A stretch of DNA of 64,000 bases from Aliiroseovarius crassostreae (lineage in GTDB: Bacteria > Pseudomonadota > Alphaproteobacteria > Rhodobacterales > Rhodobacteraceae), in the NCBI RefSeq assembly GCF_001307765.1, contig NZ_LKBA01000004.1, positions 620,001-684,000 of the forward strand, written 5' to 3'. Below the pieces are notes generated by a model, which ran no database searches, was not told the DNA's origin, and saw nothing but the letters and a program-made list of their open reading frames with translations. Below are positions 41,732-50,109 of the stretch, piece by piece (the first letter of the stretch is position 1; each line of letters begins with the position of its first letter). The position numbers were made by a program, and so were the translations under genes.

Positions 41732-42724
41732 TTGGTGATCGACGAAATACACAGTCAGGACGCTTTGCTCGAGGCCTTGGAGGTCGCGGCCCATCATGAC
41801 TGGCTCCGGCCACATCTGCCCCAGCTCAGGCCCGTGCTGCTGGCGGACCGGAAAAATGACAAGGGGCGCCGCTTTGTGTTGCGTCTTACCGGAATGGCGC
41901 AGGGGGCGGAGCAGGGGGGTGCGATTGATGTGGTGGTGAAAGGTGACACCACGGGGGCGGATATCGCAGGTTTTGTGCGGGATGTGGAGGGGCATCGCCA
42001 CGCGCTGGATATCCTTGGCCCAGAGGCGGTGCCGGATATCCTCTCGGTCCACCCGGACACGCGCAGCCTTGTGCTTCGCCACATTCCGGGCCGCTCTGCC
42101 CATCAGATGCTGGAATTGGCGGATCTGGGGCTGGCCGATCGGTGTGAGGTCCTGGCCGCGTGCGGAACATGGCTGGGGCGGTTTCACCGAAAGACATTGG
42201 GTGAGACGCGGTTGATCAAACCGGATGTAATGCTTCGATGGGCCGAAACGATGCGCACGCAGGCTGAAAACCGCAGTGTGGATGTGCCTAGGCGCGACCT
42301 GTTTCTTGCCTGTGCGGCGCAGATCCCGGCCATGGCTGAAAAAGCCCGGGGGCAGGAAACCCTGACTGCGGCCACCCATGGGGATCTGCATCTGCGCAAC
42401 CTTCTGATCACGGATCAGGGGGCTGTCGGCATTGATTTCGGTCCGGTGTGTCAGGTCGCGACCGCGCATGACCTTGGCAAGTTTCTCGTGCGCTATCACG
42501 GGTGGTTTGACCCCGATCCCTCATCGGCTCCGGTTCAGGCGTTCTGGGCGGGATACGGAGCGGACCTTGCCAAAGCGGCCCGGCCTGCGCTGGAATATAT
42601 CCTGCCAATTCAGGTGCTGGGCGACTGGAGTGACATTCCGAAACGGCGCGAGGACCGACGCGAGGGGCAACAACACCGGTTGCAGCAGATCTTGAAATTT
42701 GCCGAACAGGTCTTTGCGCTTTAA
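41732..42724 (+). CDS. Aminoglycoside phosphotransferase/choline-kinase-fold protein
   Basis: A 330-residue APH-fold protein. The catalytic loop is [13 protein letters not shown] (Brenner motif). The metal-binding motif is [10 protein letters not shown] in place of the classical IDWE or IDFD. The N-lobe is degenerate, with a possible ATP-Lys in DVVVKGD. The substrate is unknown; resistance should not be assumed. The start is a TTG (41732) or the GTG at 41735. It lies on the plus strand between rimM and trmD, and its stop overlaps the rimM stop (TTAA). Confidence 0.75.
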   Translation: MVIDEIHSQDALLEALEVAAHHDWLRPHLPQLRPVLLADRKNDKGRRFVLRLTGMAQGAEQGGAIDVVVKGDTTGADIAGFVRDVEGHRHALDILGPEAVPDILSVHPDTRSLVLRHIPGRSAHQMLELADLGLADRCEVLAACGTWLGRFHRKTLGETRLIKPDVMLRWAETMRTQAENRSVDVPRRDLFLACAAQIPAMAEKARGQETLTAATHGDLHLRNLLITDQGAVGIDFGPVCQVATAHDLGKFLVRYHGWFDPDPSSAPVQAFWAGYGADLAKAARPALEYILPIQVLGDWSDIPKRREDRREGQQHRLQQILKFAEQVFAL

Positions 42725-43260
42725 TCCGTGCCCTCGTGGTCGTCTTCGTCAGATGCAAACACCCCGTCAGGCGGATCGGCGATGATGCGCCCTGCGGTCA
42801 GGTCAACGGTCGGCACGGCCGCGCGGGTGAAGGGAAGGAGCGCACCGGTGCTCATGCCGGGGCCCAGCACTTCCAGCACATCCCCTGCGCCATGATTATG
42901 CACGGCTTTCACCCGGCCCAGTTCGTGCCCGCCCGCATCCAGAACCAACAGGCCAATCAGGTCAGCGTGGTAAAACTCGTCATCCGGCAATGAGGGCAGG
43001 GCATTGCGGTCGGCGTAAAGCTGCAGCCCTTGTGCCGCATCCGCCTGTTCTTTTGTTTCAATCCCCGAGACACGCCCGGCAAAGCCGCTTTTAATCGGCC
43101 GGGACAGGGTGATTTCATAGCTTTTGCCGCCATCTTCGGACCAGAGCGTACCATAATCGGCAATGGCGCCGGGATCAGCGCAAAAGCTTTTGATCCGCAC
43201 CTCACCATGCACCCCAAAGGCCCCCGCAAGGGCGCCTACGCAAATCCGATCGTCGCTCAT
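42721..43260 (-). CDS. rimM: 16S rRNA processing protein RimM
   Basis: A 179-residue 30S maturation factor. The N-terminal RimM domain shows [21 protein letters not shown]. The C-terminal PRC-barrel shows [32 protein letters not shown] and [14 protein letters not shown]. It binds S19 during maturation of the 30S head. I start at MSDDRICVG, which overlaps the stop of a 49-residue gene (ATGA). Its own stop overlaps that of the convergent kinase-fold gene. Confidence 0.95.
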   Translation of the reverse strand: MSDDRICVGALAGAFGVHGEVRIKSFCADPGAIADYGTLWSEDGGKSYEITLSRPIKSGFAGRVSGIETKEQADAAQGLQLYADRNALPSLPDDEFYHADLIGLLVLDAGGHELGRVKAVHNHGAGDVLEVLGPGMSTGALLPFTRAAVPTVDLTAGRIIADPPDGVFASDEDDHEGTD

Positions 43261-43406
43261 TCCACACCTGTGCAAATGCCGTTCTGAACGGATCCGCCCC
43301 GGTCCAGACAGGTGTCTTTCATGTGGAACCGTTCAAAAAAGACACCTGCGAGGAAAACGGATCCCAGCAGAAGAATGGTGCGGATAGGACGGAAAATCAA
43401 ACCCAT
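43257..43406 (-). CDS. Small single-pass membrane protein between bluB and rimM
   Basis: A 49-residue gene. The N-terminus [20 protein letters not shown] continues into [10 protein letters not shown], one membrane helix with a positive N-side. The C-terminal part [19 protein letters not shown] has two cysteines framing GGSVQNG. GAGG lies 8 bases before ATG. It begins four bases after the bluB stop and its TGA overlaps the rimM ATG. Composition and spacing support translation. I believe similar short Cys-x(n)-GG-x-NGxC proteins occur in Rhodobacteraceae, from memory only. The function is unknown. Confidence 0.7.
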   Translation of the reverse strand: MGLIFRPIRTILLLGSVFLAGVFFERFHMKDTCLDRGGSVQNGICTGVE

Positions 43407-43410
43407 TTCA

Positions 43411-44040
43411 TTACCTCATTTCAAGTGGCAGGTGGCCCCGGCGGACCTCCCAGCCTTGTTCTTCCAACTCGGGGCTGTCTGTCACAGCCTCAGGCCAGCC
43501 CAGACAGAAATACCCAACCAGCTTGTAAGTGTCCGGGACATTCAGATCGCGGCAAAGCTGCTCGGGGTCCAGGATCGACACCCAGCCTAGCCCCAACCCA
43601 CGGGCACGGGTCGCAAGCCAGAACAGCATGATGGCCGACACCACGGAATAGCGGCGCATTTCAGGCATTGTGCCTGCGCCCAGCCCAGACCCTTTGGTGG
43701 TGTCCTCATCGCAGAAAACCGCCAGCTGCACCGGGGCATCATGCATCCCAGAGAGCTTTAGTCCCGCATAAGTCTTTGCTTTTTCACCGGAATACCCGGT
43801 AAGGGCGGCCTTGTTCGCTGCCTGAAAGTTTTCAAGCGCCGCCTTGCGCGCGCGCGCGCTTTCCACCCTGACCACGCGCCAGGGTTCTGACAGGCCCACG
43901 GAAGGGGCCAGCAGGAAGGTGTCGAGGCAGTCTTGCAAAAGCGCCTCGTCCACCGGGTCGGAACGGAAGCGGCGCACATCGCGCCGCCACCGCATAAGGG
44001 TTTCAAGATCCGATTGAAACGCGTCGGAAAAGGCGTGCAT
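43411..44040 (-). CDS. bluB: 5,6-dimethylbenzimidazole synthase BluB (nitroreductase fold)
   Basis: A 209-residue flavoenzyme that cleaves FMNH2 with oxygen to make the lower ligand of vitamin B12. RWRRDVRRFRSDPVDE, LAPSVGLSEPWRVVRVES and TMPEMRRYSVVSAIMLFWLATRARGLGLGWVSILDP match BluB rather than general nitroreductases. No other cobalamin gene is nearby. It sits in a ribosomal-protein/tRNA-modification run, behind a strong hairpin after rpsP. Confidence 0.8.
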   Translation of the reverse strand: MHAFSDAFQSDLETLMRWRRDVRRFRSDPVDEALLQDCLDTFLLAPSVGLSEPWRVVRVESARARKAALENFQAANKAALTGYSGEKAKTYAGLKLSGMHDAPVQLAVFCDEDTTKGSGLGAGTMPEMRRYSVVSAIMLFWLATRARGLGLGWVSILDPEQLCRDLNVPDTYKLVGYFCLGWPEAVTDSPELEEQGWEVRRGHLPLEMR

Positions 44041-44067
44041 CGCAGATCTTTCTCCCGTTCTCCGTCA

Positions 44068-44102
44068 GGGCTGGCAAGGCCGGTCTGCCCGGTTGCCAGC
44101 CC
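44068..44102 (-). other. Stable intercistronic hairpin between rpsP and bluB
   Basis: GGGCTGGCAA pairs with TTGCCAGCCC (10 bp). Inside, CCGG-GCAGA-CCGG extends it to 14 bp with a two-base bulge. No T-run follows, so RNA processing or partial attenuation is more likely than termination. Confidence 0.6.
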
Positions 44103-44111
44103 GAAAGAGGA

Positions 44112-44477
44112 TTACTCCTCAGCCGGAGCTTCAGCAGCCTCAGCAGCTTTGGCAGCTTTTTCCTCGGCACGTTCCTGTGCTTTCTTGCCCGGAACGGCTT
44201 TTTTCGGGTTGTTGCGCTCTTTCTTGGCCAGAACGCCAGCAGCTTCGAGGAAGCGCGCAACGCGATCTGACGGCTGGGCGCCCTGGTCGAGCCAGTGCTG
44301 AACGCGTTCCATGTCCAGTTTCACGCGCTCTTCGCTGTCTTTCGGCAGGAGCGGGTTGTAGGTGCCCAGTTTCTCGATGAAACGGCCATCGCGCGGCATG
44401 CGCGAGTCAGCGGCTACAACACGGTAGAAGGGGCGTTTTTTCGAGCCACCACGGGCAAGACGGATTTTCATAGCCAT
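44112..44477 (-). CDS. rpsP: 30S ribosomal protein S16
   Basis: A 121-residue S16. The conserved core [41 protein letters not shown] is intact. An alphaproteobacterial Lys/Ala/Glu-rich tail (about 90-121) follows. The first ATG (MAMK) has AAGGA nine bases upstream. It is part of the ffh-to-rpmE minus-strand run. Confidence 0.97.
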   Translation of the reverse strand: MAMKIRLARGGSKKRPFYRVVAADSRMPRDGRFIEKLGTYNPLLPKDSEERVKLDMERVQHWLDQGAQPSDRVARFLEAAGVLAKKERNNPKKAVPGKKAQERAEEKAAKAAEAAEAPAEE

Positions 44478-44570
44478 GAGAGTTTTCCTTTTTTCCAGCT
44501 ATTGAGGGGGTTGGCCGCGGTGCAGCATGGCCCCAATTCGGTGTTCGGTTGTTCCTGCAATCTCAGGGTT

Positions 44571-44867
44571 TTATTCCTGATGTTTTTTATGATGCCTGAT
44601 CACTTCATCAATGATGAAGTTCAGGAATTTCTTGGCAAATTCCGGGTCCAGATCGGCGCGGCGGGCAAGGTTTTCAAGCCGCTCAATCTGTGACGCCTCA
44701 CGGGCCGGGTCCGACGGGGGCAGATCATGGGCCGCCTTGAGCTTGCCCACGGCCTGTGTGTGCTTGAACCGTTCGCCCAGCGTGTAGACCAGGATCGCGT
44801 CCAGCCGGTCGATGCTTTCACGATGCTCTTTTAAGATTTCAGCCGCACGGGCTACCGTATCGGTCAT
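44571..44867 (-). CDS. AroQ-type chorismate mutase
   Basis: A 98-residue monofunctional chorismate mutase that converts chorismate to prephenate for Phe and Tyr. The helical fold shows HRESIDRLDAILVYTLGERF, a Thr-x-x-VGxLK stretch (HTQAVGKLKAAHDLPPSDPAREASQIERL) and the C-terminal FIIDEVIRHH. I start at MTDTVARAAE with GGAGGA before it; the start overlaps the upstream GNAT stop by four bases. Confidence 0.9.
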   Translation of the reverse strand: MTDTVARAAEILKEHRESIDRLDAILVYTLGERFKHTQAVGKLKAAHDLPPSDPAREASQIERLENLARRADLDPEFAKKFLNFIIDEVIRHHKKHQE

Positions 44868-45385
44868 GAACGTTCCTCCGGGGCACGATGTCGGTAGATA
44901 ATTAGATTCGGGTGTTTGTCCCATCTGGGTGCGTTGGTATCGGGACGTGCCCCTATTCGAGAGGCTACAGCCTGCGAAGCTGCGTTTTCCGGTTCAATAT
45001 AGCTAACAACTGTGTGCAGCCCCAACGTGTCATAAGCCCAATCGCGTACTGCAGTCGCGGCCTCAGTGGCGTAGCCGTGTCCTTCATGCTGATCCGCATA
45101 TAGCGAATAGGCAATTTCCGGTTCAGGGGGTTGGTCAGCCCGGCGTATGCCGGCGCGCCCAATAACGACACCGGTCTCAGACAAAACAATGTGTAAATAG
45201 CTAGGGTGCCCTGATGCGAGGTCAGCCAGATAGCCGTTAAATATCGTTCGAGCCTTGTCACGATCACTTGGCCCGCCTACCCATTTCGAACGCTCCGAAG
45301 CGCAAAAAGCTGCGAATGCTTCGAAGTCCGCTTCCTGCGGTGGGCGGAGCGTCAGGCGCTCGGTGATCAATATCGGCGCAGTCAT
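44864..45385 (-). CDS. GNAT-family N-acetyltransferase (RimJ/RimL-like)
   Basis: A 173-residue acetyltransferase. ITERLTLRPPQEADFEAFAAF is the RimJ/RimL-type opening. The acetyl-CoA motif is DQHEGHGYATEAATAVRDWAYDTLGLHTVVSYIEPENAASQAVASRIG. It is a paralogue of the gene directly upstream, with which it overlaps by ATGA. The pair looks like a tandem duplication. Substrates could be ribosomal protein N-termini or small amines. Base composition is slightly lower in G+C than its twin. Confidence 0.88.
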   Translation of the reverse strand: MTAPILITERLTLRPPQEADFEAFAAFCASERSKWVGGPSDRDKARTIFNGYLADLASGHPSYLHIVLSETGVVIGRAGIRRADQPPEPEIAYSLYADQHEGHGYATEAATAVRDWAYDTLGLHTVVSYIEPENAASQAVASRIGARPDTNAPRWDKHPNLIIYRHRAPEERS

Positions 45386-45933
45386 GCATAGGCCTCCGGA
45401 TTACCATCGGTGTCCGGGGCAGGGTGGCGCCAGACGTGATAGGGGTTTGCATCCAGCGGTTCTTCGACCTTAAAGCGCGGCGCGTCCGGATCGATTTCGC
45501 AGCCCAGCCGTTTTGCCAGCGCAACCGAACGCAGGTTGTCCTCATCGATATAGCTGACGCAAGTGTCCCAGCCGAGGGTCTCATATGCCCAGCCACGGGT
45601 CGCAAGCGCCGCCTCAAAAGCCAGCCCCTTGCCCTCGATGGAGGGGTCCCAGACCGACCAGCCGATTTCCGCTTCGGGCCAGCCGACCGGCTTCCATGGG
45701 CCGGCGGACAGCACGGGTTTGCCTGAGGATTTCTCGACGCCCACGAACAGACCGAACCCCAACAGCGCCCAATGTCCGGCCATATGGCCAAAGGCGCGCC
45801 AGGCGTTGCGGTCGCTGTAGGGCCCACCGATGAAACTGGCACGATCCGACCCCAGGAAGGCGGCGAAAGCCTCCCAGTCGCCCATTTCGGGCTGGCGCAA
45901 CACAAGGCGCGGGGTTTCGATCGTGACATTCAT
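45382..45933 (-). CDS. GNAT-family N-acetyltransferase (RimJ/RimL-like)
   Basis: A 183-residue acetyltransferase. It opens IETPRLVLRQPEMGDWEAFAAFLGSD. The acetyl-CoA region includes EIGWSVWDPSIEGKGLAFEAALATRGWAYETLGWDTCVSYIDEDNLRSVALAKRLG. The canonical Q/RxxGxG/A is EGKGLA. It overlaps its paralogue and follows ffh by 18 bases. Confidence 0.88.
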   Translation of the reverse strand: MNVTIETPRLVLRQPEMGDWEAFAAFLGSDRASFIGGPYSDRNAWRAFGHMAGHWALLGFGLFVGVEKSSGKPVLSAGPWKPVGWPEAEIGWSVWDPSIEGKGLAFEAALATRGWAYETLGWDTCVSYIDEDNLRSVALAKRLGCEIDPDAPRFKVEEPLDANPYHVWRHPAPDTDGNPEAYA

Positions 45934-45951
45934 GACGGGGTCCGCTTTGCC

Positions 45952-47469
45952 TTATTTCTTCTTTCCAAGGCCCGAGAGGCCACCGGGCAGGCCGCCTGGG
46001 CCGCCGAGGCCGGGCAGGCCACCGGGCAGTTTGCCCCCCATGGCTTTTGCTGCGGCTTCCAGTGCTTTGGGATCCATTTGCGACGGATCCATGCCCCCCA
46101 TATCGGGCATGCCGCCGCCTTTTCCGAACATCCCGCCAAGGGCCTGTTTCAGCATCTTGCCTTTGCCCATCTTGCCCATCTTTTTCATGGCGTCGGACAT
46201 CTGGCGTTGCATCTTCAAAAGTTTGTTCAGGTCGGAAACCTGCATGCCCGCGCCGGCGGCGATGCGTTTCTTGCGGCTTGCCTGCAGGATTTGCGGGTTG
46301 GCGCGTTCGCGCTTGGTCATGGATTGGATCAGGGCGATCTGCTGTTTCAGAACCTTGTCATCCATGCCGGCGGCTTCGGCCTGTTTGGCCATCTTGCCCA
46401 TGCCGGGCATCATCCCCATGATCCCCTGCATGCCACCCATCTTGATCATCTGTTCAAGCTGGGTCTTCAGGTCGTTCATGTTGAACTGACCCTTGGCAAA
46501 CCGCTTCATCATGCGTTCGGCCTGTTCGGCCTCGATGGTTTCCTGTGCCTTTTCCACAAGGGCCACGATGTCGCCCATGCCAAGGATCCGGCCCGCGATC
46601 CGGTCCGGTTCAAAGGTTTCCAGCGCGTCCATCTTTTCGCCGAGGCCGACATATTTGATCGGCTTGCCGGTCACGGCACGCATCGACAGGGCCGCACCCC
46701 CGCGCCCGTCACCGTCCATACGGGTCAGAACCACGCCCGAGATGCCGATCTTGTCGTCAAATTCCTGTGCAACCTCGACGGCGACCTGACCGGTCAGACC
46801 GTCAACCACCAGAAGGGTTTCGCGCGGGGTGACGATCTTGGAAACTTCCTCGACCTCGCCCATCAGCACGTCGTCGATATGCAACCGTCCGGCCGTGTCG
46901 AGCATGTAGACATCATAACCGCCCATCGTCGCCTGTTGCTTGGCGCGCTTGGCGATGTCGGCGGGTTTTTGACCTTTCACGATCGGCAGAGTGTCGACGC
47001 CGATCTGTGTGCCAAGCACCGCAAGCTGGTCCATTGCGGCGGGGCGGTAGACGTCAAGCGAGGCCATCAGCACGCGCTTGCCGTCTTTTTCTTTCAGCCG
47101 TTTGGCGAGCTTCGCCGTGGTGGTGGTTTTACCGCCACCTTGCAGACCAACCATCAGGATCGGGGCGGGCGGGCTGTCGATTTTCAGCGCACCGGGTTCC
47201 CCTTCGCCGGTCAGCACATCCACCAGCGCGTCATGAACGATCTTCACGACCTGCTGGCCGGGGGTGACCGATTTGGTCACGGCCTGGCCGGTGGCGGCCT
47301 CTTGCACTTTCTTGATGAAATCGCGCGCAACCGGCAGCGAGACGTCCGCCTCAAGCAGGGCCACGCGCACTTCGCGCAGGGCGGTTTTCACGTCTTCCTC
47401 AGAGAGGGCACCCTGTTTTGTCAGGCGGTCAAAGACACCGGAGAGGCGATCTGACAGGCTCTCAAACAT
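45952..47469 (-). CDS. ffh: Signal recognition particle protein Ffh
   Basis: A 505-residue SRP54 GTPase that delivers nascent membrane proteins to FtsY. The N domain is followed by the G domain (GLQGGGKTTTTAKLA, MLDTAGRLHIDD, LTRMDGDGRGGAAL) and the Met-rich M domain, with MIKMGGMQGIMGMMPGMGKM and RANPQILQASRKKRIAAGAG. The tail is Gly/Leu/Pro-rich. I start at MFESLSDRLSG, with AAAGGAG before it. It heads the minus-strand run down to rpmE. Confidence 0.97.
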   Translation of the reverse strand: MFESLSDRLSGVFDRLTKQGALSEEDVKTALREVRVALLEADVSLPVARDFIKKVQEAATGQAVTKSVTPGQQVVKIVHDALVDVLTGEGEPGALKIDSPPAPILMVGLQGGGKTTTTAKLAKRLKEKDGKRVLMASLDVYRPAAMDQLAVLGTQIGVDTLPIVKGQKPADIAKRAKQQATMGGYDVYMLDTAGRLHIDDVLMGEVEEVSKIVTPRETLLVVDGLTGQVAVEVAQEFDDKIGISGVVLTRMDGDGRGGAALSMRAVTGKPIKYVGLGEKMDALETFEPDRIAGRILGMGDIVALVEKAQETIEAEQAERMMKRFAKGQFNMNDLKTQLEQMIKMGGMQGIMGMMPGMGKMAKQAEAAGMDDKVLKQQIALIQSMTKRERANPQILQASRKKRIAAGAGMQVSDLNKLLKMQRQMSDAMKKMGKMGKGKMLKQALGGMFGKGGGMPDMGGMDPSQMDPKALEAAAKAMGGKLPGGLPGLGGPGGLPGGLSGLGKKK

Positions 47470-47940
47470 TTGCGGCTCCTTTCGCCGTTTCATTGACCCT
47501 TAGATAAGGGCGCGCGGGTGCATATCCAACTGTTCCAAGATGCTCAAACGAGTAACGCCCCTGTGGGCGCGACGCGCTGACAGGGGGCGATCCCGGCATA
47601 AGCCATGGGACCGGAAGTGACACGACTCCCGGGGTTTGAGGAGGATTTAGGGTGTCTTGGGGACAGAGTCAAGCCAGCAAGCCGTTCTGCAGCCCGGCAG
47701 GGGTACGGACATAAGGGGCGCTGCCCCTCGGACTGCGTCCTTCACCCCGGGATATTGGTGACAAGAAAAAAGCGCGATGGTTTGGGTTGGGATCTGGGGC
47801 GGGATCTGGGGCAGGGGGCGGACACGGTGGCTGGCCCCGATGGAAGGGGGAAATGTTTGACTTCGATCATGGTGGCGCTCGCATTTCAGGCTTACCGTCG
47901 GCTGTGAATGGATATGCGCGCAGGAAAAAGGAGCGCCCTC
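47470..47940. other. Gene-free stretch between ffh and the universal-stress gene
   Basis: About 470 bp with the divergent promoters of ffh and the stress gene, and copy F of the dispersed repeat in the middle. An open frame crosses it only because the repeat is GC-rich. No RNA gene is recognised. Confidence 0.5.
47715..47770 (-). repeat. Dispersed structured intergenic element, copy F
   Basis: In reverse orientation: constant hairpin GGGGC-AGC-GCCCC, variable hairpin GGAC-GCA-GTCC, then CCCGGGATATTGGTGACAAG and an A-run read forward. Confidence 0.88.
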
Positions 47941-48348
47941 ATGTATAAAAACATCCTCGTCCCGATCGCCCTTGATCATGACCGTGACAGCAATCAGTCG
48001 CTGAAGATTGCGAAAGTGCTGGCTGATGAAGGTGCGAAGATCACCGCGCTGCATGTGATGGAGGAAATTCCCTCTTACGTGGCGCAATACCTGCCCGAGG
48101 GGCAGATCTCGGACAATGCGCATAAGCTGGAGGAACGCTTGCAGGAGGAACTGGTTGATATGCCGGGGGTGGATGCCAAGGTTGTCTCTGGCCATGCTGG
48201 GCACGCGATTGTGGATTATGCCGTGCGTCATGACATTGATTGCATCGTTGTTGCGTCGCACCGTCCGGGTCTGACGGATTTCCTGCTGGGTTCAACGGCG
48301 GCGCGGGTTGTGCGCCATGCGCCCTGCTGTGTGCATGTGTCGCGCTGA
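47941..48348 (+). CDS. Universal stress protein (UspA family)
   Basis: A 135-residue UspA-fold protein. It opens MYKNILVPIALDHDRDSNQSLKIAKVLADEGAKITALHVME. The ATP-binding block GHAGHAIVDYAVRHDIDCIVVASHRPGLTDFLLGSTAARVVRHAPCCVHV is close to G-2x-G-9x-G(S/T), so nucleotide binding is likely. AAAAGGAG precedes the ATG. It is followed by a terminator. Confidence 0.93.
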   Translation: MYKNILVPIALDHDRDSNQSLKIAKVLADEGAKITALHVMEEIPSYVAQYLPEGQISDNAHKLEERLQEELVDMPGVDAKVVSGHAGHAIVDYAVRHDIDCIVVASHRPGLTDFLLGSTAARVVRHAPCCVHVSR

Positions 48349-48377
48349 TCCTTTACGCGATCTGTAACTTGGGAAAG

Positions 48378-48401
48378 GCGGGCCTTGTTGCCCGCTTTTT
48401 T
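48378..48401 (+). terminator. Rho-independent terminator of the UspA gene
   Basis: GCGGGC-CTTGTT-GCCCGC is followed by six T. Confidence 0.9.
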
Positions 48402-48438
48402 CATCCCCATATCCTGTTCAATACAGGAGGAATTGGTG

Positions 48439-48864
48439 ATGAAATGTCCCATTGATGGTGCTGAATTGAGGATGGCAGAGCGGCAGGGGGTCGAAATCGA
48501 TTATTGCCCGCAATGCCGTGGTGTGTGGTTGGATCGAGGTGAATTGGACAAGATCATTGAAAAAGCCACGCCCGCAGTGGAACTGGCTGATCCGGCCCCC
48601 TATCGTGAGCCGCCTCTGTCCGGCTTGCATCGGACATCAGAGGATATGCCGGATGATCCGCGCCTTGTGCGCGACCCGCGCCGGGATTGGGGTGAGGCCG
48701 AAAGGGATGCGCCGTATGGTGACGATGGTCGTGGCAAGGCGCGCGGCAAAAAGCATCGATATGAAACGCGTGTCCCGTACGACAAACGCGCGGGGCACAA
48801 GAAATCTTATCACAAGAAAAAGCGCACATCTTTCCTGAAAGAGCTGTTCGACGTTTTCGACTGA
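48439..48864 (+). CDS. zf-TFIIB zinc-ribbon protein
   Basis: A 141-residue protein with an N-terminal zinc ribbon. MKCPIDGAELRMAERQGVEIDYCPQCRGVWLDRGELDKIIE matches the zf-TFIIB family except that the first knuckle is C-P-I-D rather than C-P-x-C. Zinc would then be held by three Cys plus Asp, or not at all. The remaining ~95 residues are charged and probably disordered, ending in a basic KKKRTSFLKELFDVFD segment. GGAGG lies 8 bases before the ATG. The function is unknown. Confidence 0.85.
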   Translation: MKCPIDGAELRMAERQGVEIDYCPQCRGVWLDRGELDKIIEKATPAVELADPAPYREPPLSGLHRTSEDMPDDPRLVRDPRRDWGEAERDAPYGDDGRGKARGKKHRYETRVPYDKRAGHKKSYHKKKRTSFLKELFDVFD

Positions 48865-49158
48865 TCTGAAGACAGGGGGGGCTCTGCGTCATTTGCGGCC
48901 TCCCATCAAAAATACCTATTCATATATTTAAAAGGGGTGTAAGCTTTTCTTATGGGCGCCATGACGTTGTGATCCGTACCCCCGCGGCGGTCAGTGGCGG
49001 TCAGCGGCGGCCATGGTCCTGCGGTGCGCTGCCCCTTGGTGGTCGTTTCGCGGACCGGTTCCCACCCGCGACAGTCAGACCCGTGAAAGTCAGGCCCGCG
49101 AAAGTCGGGTCCCAGGTAAGTCAGGCCAGGAACAACCAAGAACAACAAGGAGGACACC
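48865..49158. other. Gene-free stretch with short-period repeats
   Basis: The first 90 bp are AT-rich. Then GGCGGTCAG-type repeats (about 48982-49010) and a 15-bp tandem repeat (49071-49130) run up to the monooxygenase-fold gene. An opposite-strand open frame here only mirrors the 15-bp repeat. Confidence 0.5.
49071..49130. repeat. Degenerate 15-bp tandem repeat, four units
   Basis: Units resemble ACAGTCAGACCCGTG, AAAGTCAGGCCCGCG and AAAGTCGGGTCCCAG, then a shifted fourth unit. It lies directly before the ribosome-binding site of the ABM gene. Confidence 0.7.
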
Positions 49159-49479
49159 ATGCCCACCATCAGCAAAGCCCCCGATTACCAGACGGTCATT
49201 ACCACTTTCGAGATGACCCCCGGTACCTGCCAGGATCTTCTGGATGCGCTGACCGATGCCTATGAGAATTTCATTTCGAAACAGCCGGGCTTCATGGGGG
49301 CAGGTCTGCATGTAAACGATGCGCAGACCCGGATCGCCAATTATTCGCAATGGAACCGTCGCGAAGATTTTCAGGCGATGCTGCGCACGCCCGAAATGCG
49401 GGAACGTAACCGCCGGATTGCCGAGCTGTGCAAGAGCTTTGAGCCGGTGATGTATGACGTATTTGAAACCTACAGCTGA
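49159..49479 (+). CDS. Antibiotic-biosynthesis-monooxygenase (ABM) fold protein
   Basis: A 106-residue dimeric alpha-beta barrel protein. TVITTFEMTPGTCQDLLDALTDAYENFISKQPGFMGAGLHVND is the ABM signature, and YSQWNRREDFQAML is the second half. Members are cofactor-independent oxygenases, heme-degrading enzymes or small binding proteins; no heme-ligand pattern is evident here. AAGGAGG precedes the ATG. It lies 30 bases before the broken rhodanese gene. Confidence 0.85.
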   Translation: MPTISKAPDYQTVITTFEMTPGTCQDLLDALTDAYENFISKQPGFMGAGLHVNDAQTRIANYSQWNRREDFQAMLRTPEMRERNRRIAELCKSFEPVMYDVFETYS

Positions 49480-49509
49480 CAAGACCTCATAAAATCAACA
49501 GGATTGATA

Positions 49510-50109
49510 ATGAGAAAGATCTTTTTTGTCGCTGCCCTTTCGGCCCTGGCCAGTTCGGTTGTTGTCGGGCCGGTTCTTGCAGGGGGTGTGAATATCAGGC
49601 CCGATATCGCCTCGATCACCGTGCCCACCGCAAACGGAGATGTGGTGATCGAGCGGGGGCAGGATAGCGCCAATGAACTGTCCGGTGAATGGGCGCGCAC
49701 CTCACGCGCCTGCCCGAATTTCTGCGTGCAGCCGATGTATCCGGCACCGGGGGTGACGCCGGTGGGGGAGTTGGAAATGCTGGAGTTCTTGTAAGATCCG
49801 GAGGTGATTGTGGTCGACAGCCGTGCCGCTGACCACCATGCCACCAGCGCCATTCCGGGCGCGATTTCCATTCCGTATAACGAGGCCGCCGACCGCTTGG
49901 ATGAGCTGGGCTGCGAAGTGGGTTTCGACGGGTTTGACTGTGAAGGTGCCAAACCGGTGGCGCTGTTTTGCAACGGGAACTGGTGTGGCCAGTCGCCCAC
50001 GGCCATCCGCCGCATGATCGAGGCAGGGTATCCGGCCGAACGCATCCATTATTATCGTGGTGGAATGCATGCGTGGCGTATGCTGGGGCTGACTGTTACT
50101 GGCGGTTGA
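49510..50109 (+). pseudogene. Periplasmic rhodanese-like protein gene with an in-frame TAA stop
   Basis: The frame is one continuous rhodanese-family protein of about 199 codons except that codon 95 (49792-49794) is TAA. A signal peptide (MRKIFFVAALSALASSVVVGPVLA) and an N-terminal domain with ACPNFCVQPMYPAPGVTPVGELEMLEFL precede the stop. DPEVIVVDSRAADHH..GAISIPY and the active-site loop ALFCNGNWCGQSPTAIR follow in the same frame. CAA to TAA (Gln to stop) is the simplest cause. CGGAGG just past the stop, with GTG at 49810, could allow re-initiation, but that product would lack the signal peptide. Confidence 0.85.

Noticed and set aside
41732-42724. Aminoglycoside-resistance gene
   Set aside because: The APH fold is shared by many unrelated kinases; there is no resistance-gene context or mobile element, and the N-lobe is degenerate.
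47605-47907. 100-codon open frame between ffh and the UspA gene
   Set aside because: It crosses a dispersed repeat copy and has no ribosome-binding site or familiar sequence.
48906-49175. Opposite-strand frame with GPDFRGPDFHG-like repeats
   Set aside because: The repeat pattern is only the 15-bp DNA repeat read in the other direction, and it overlaps the ABM start.
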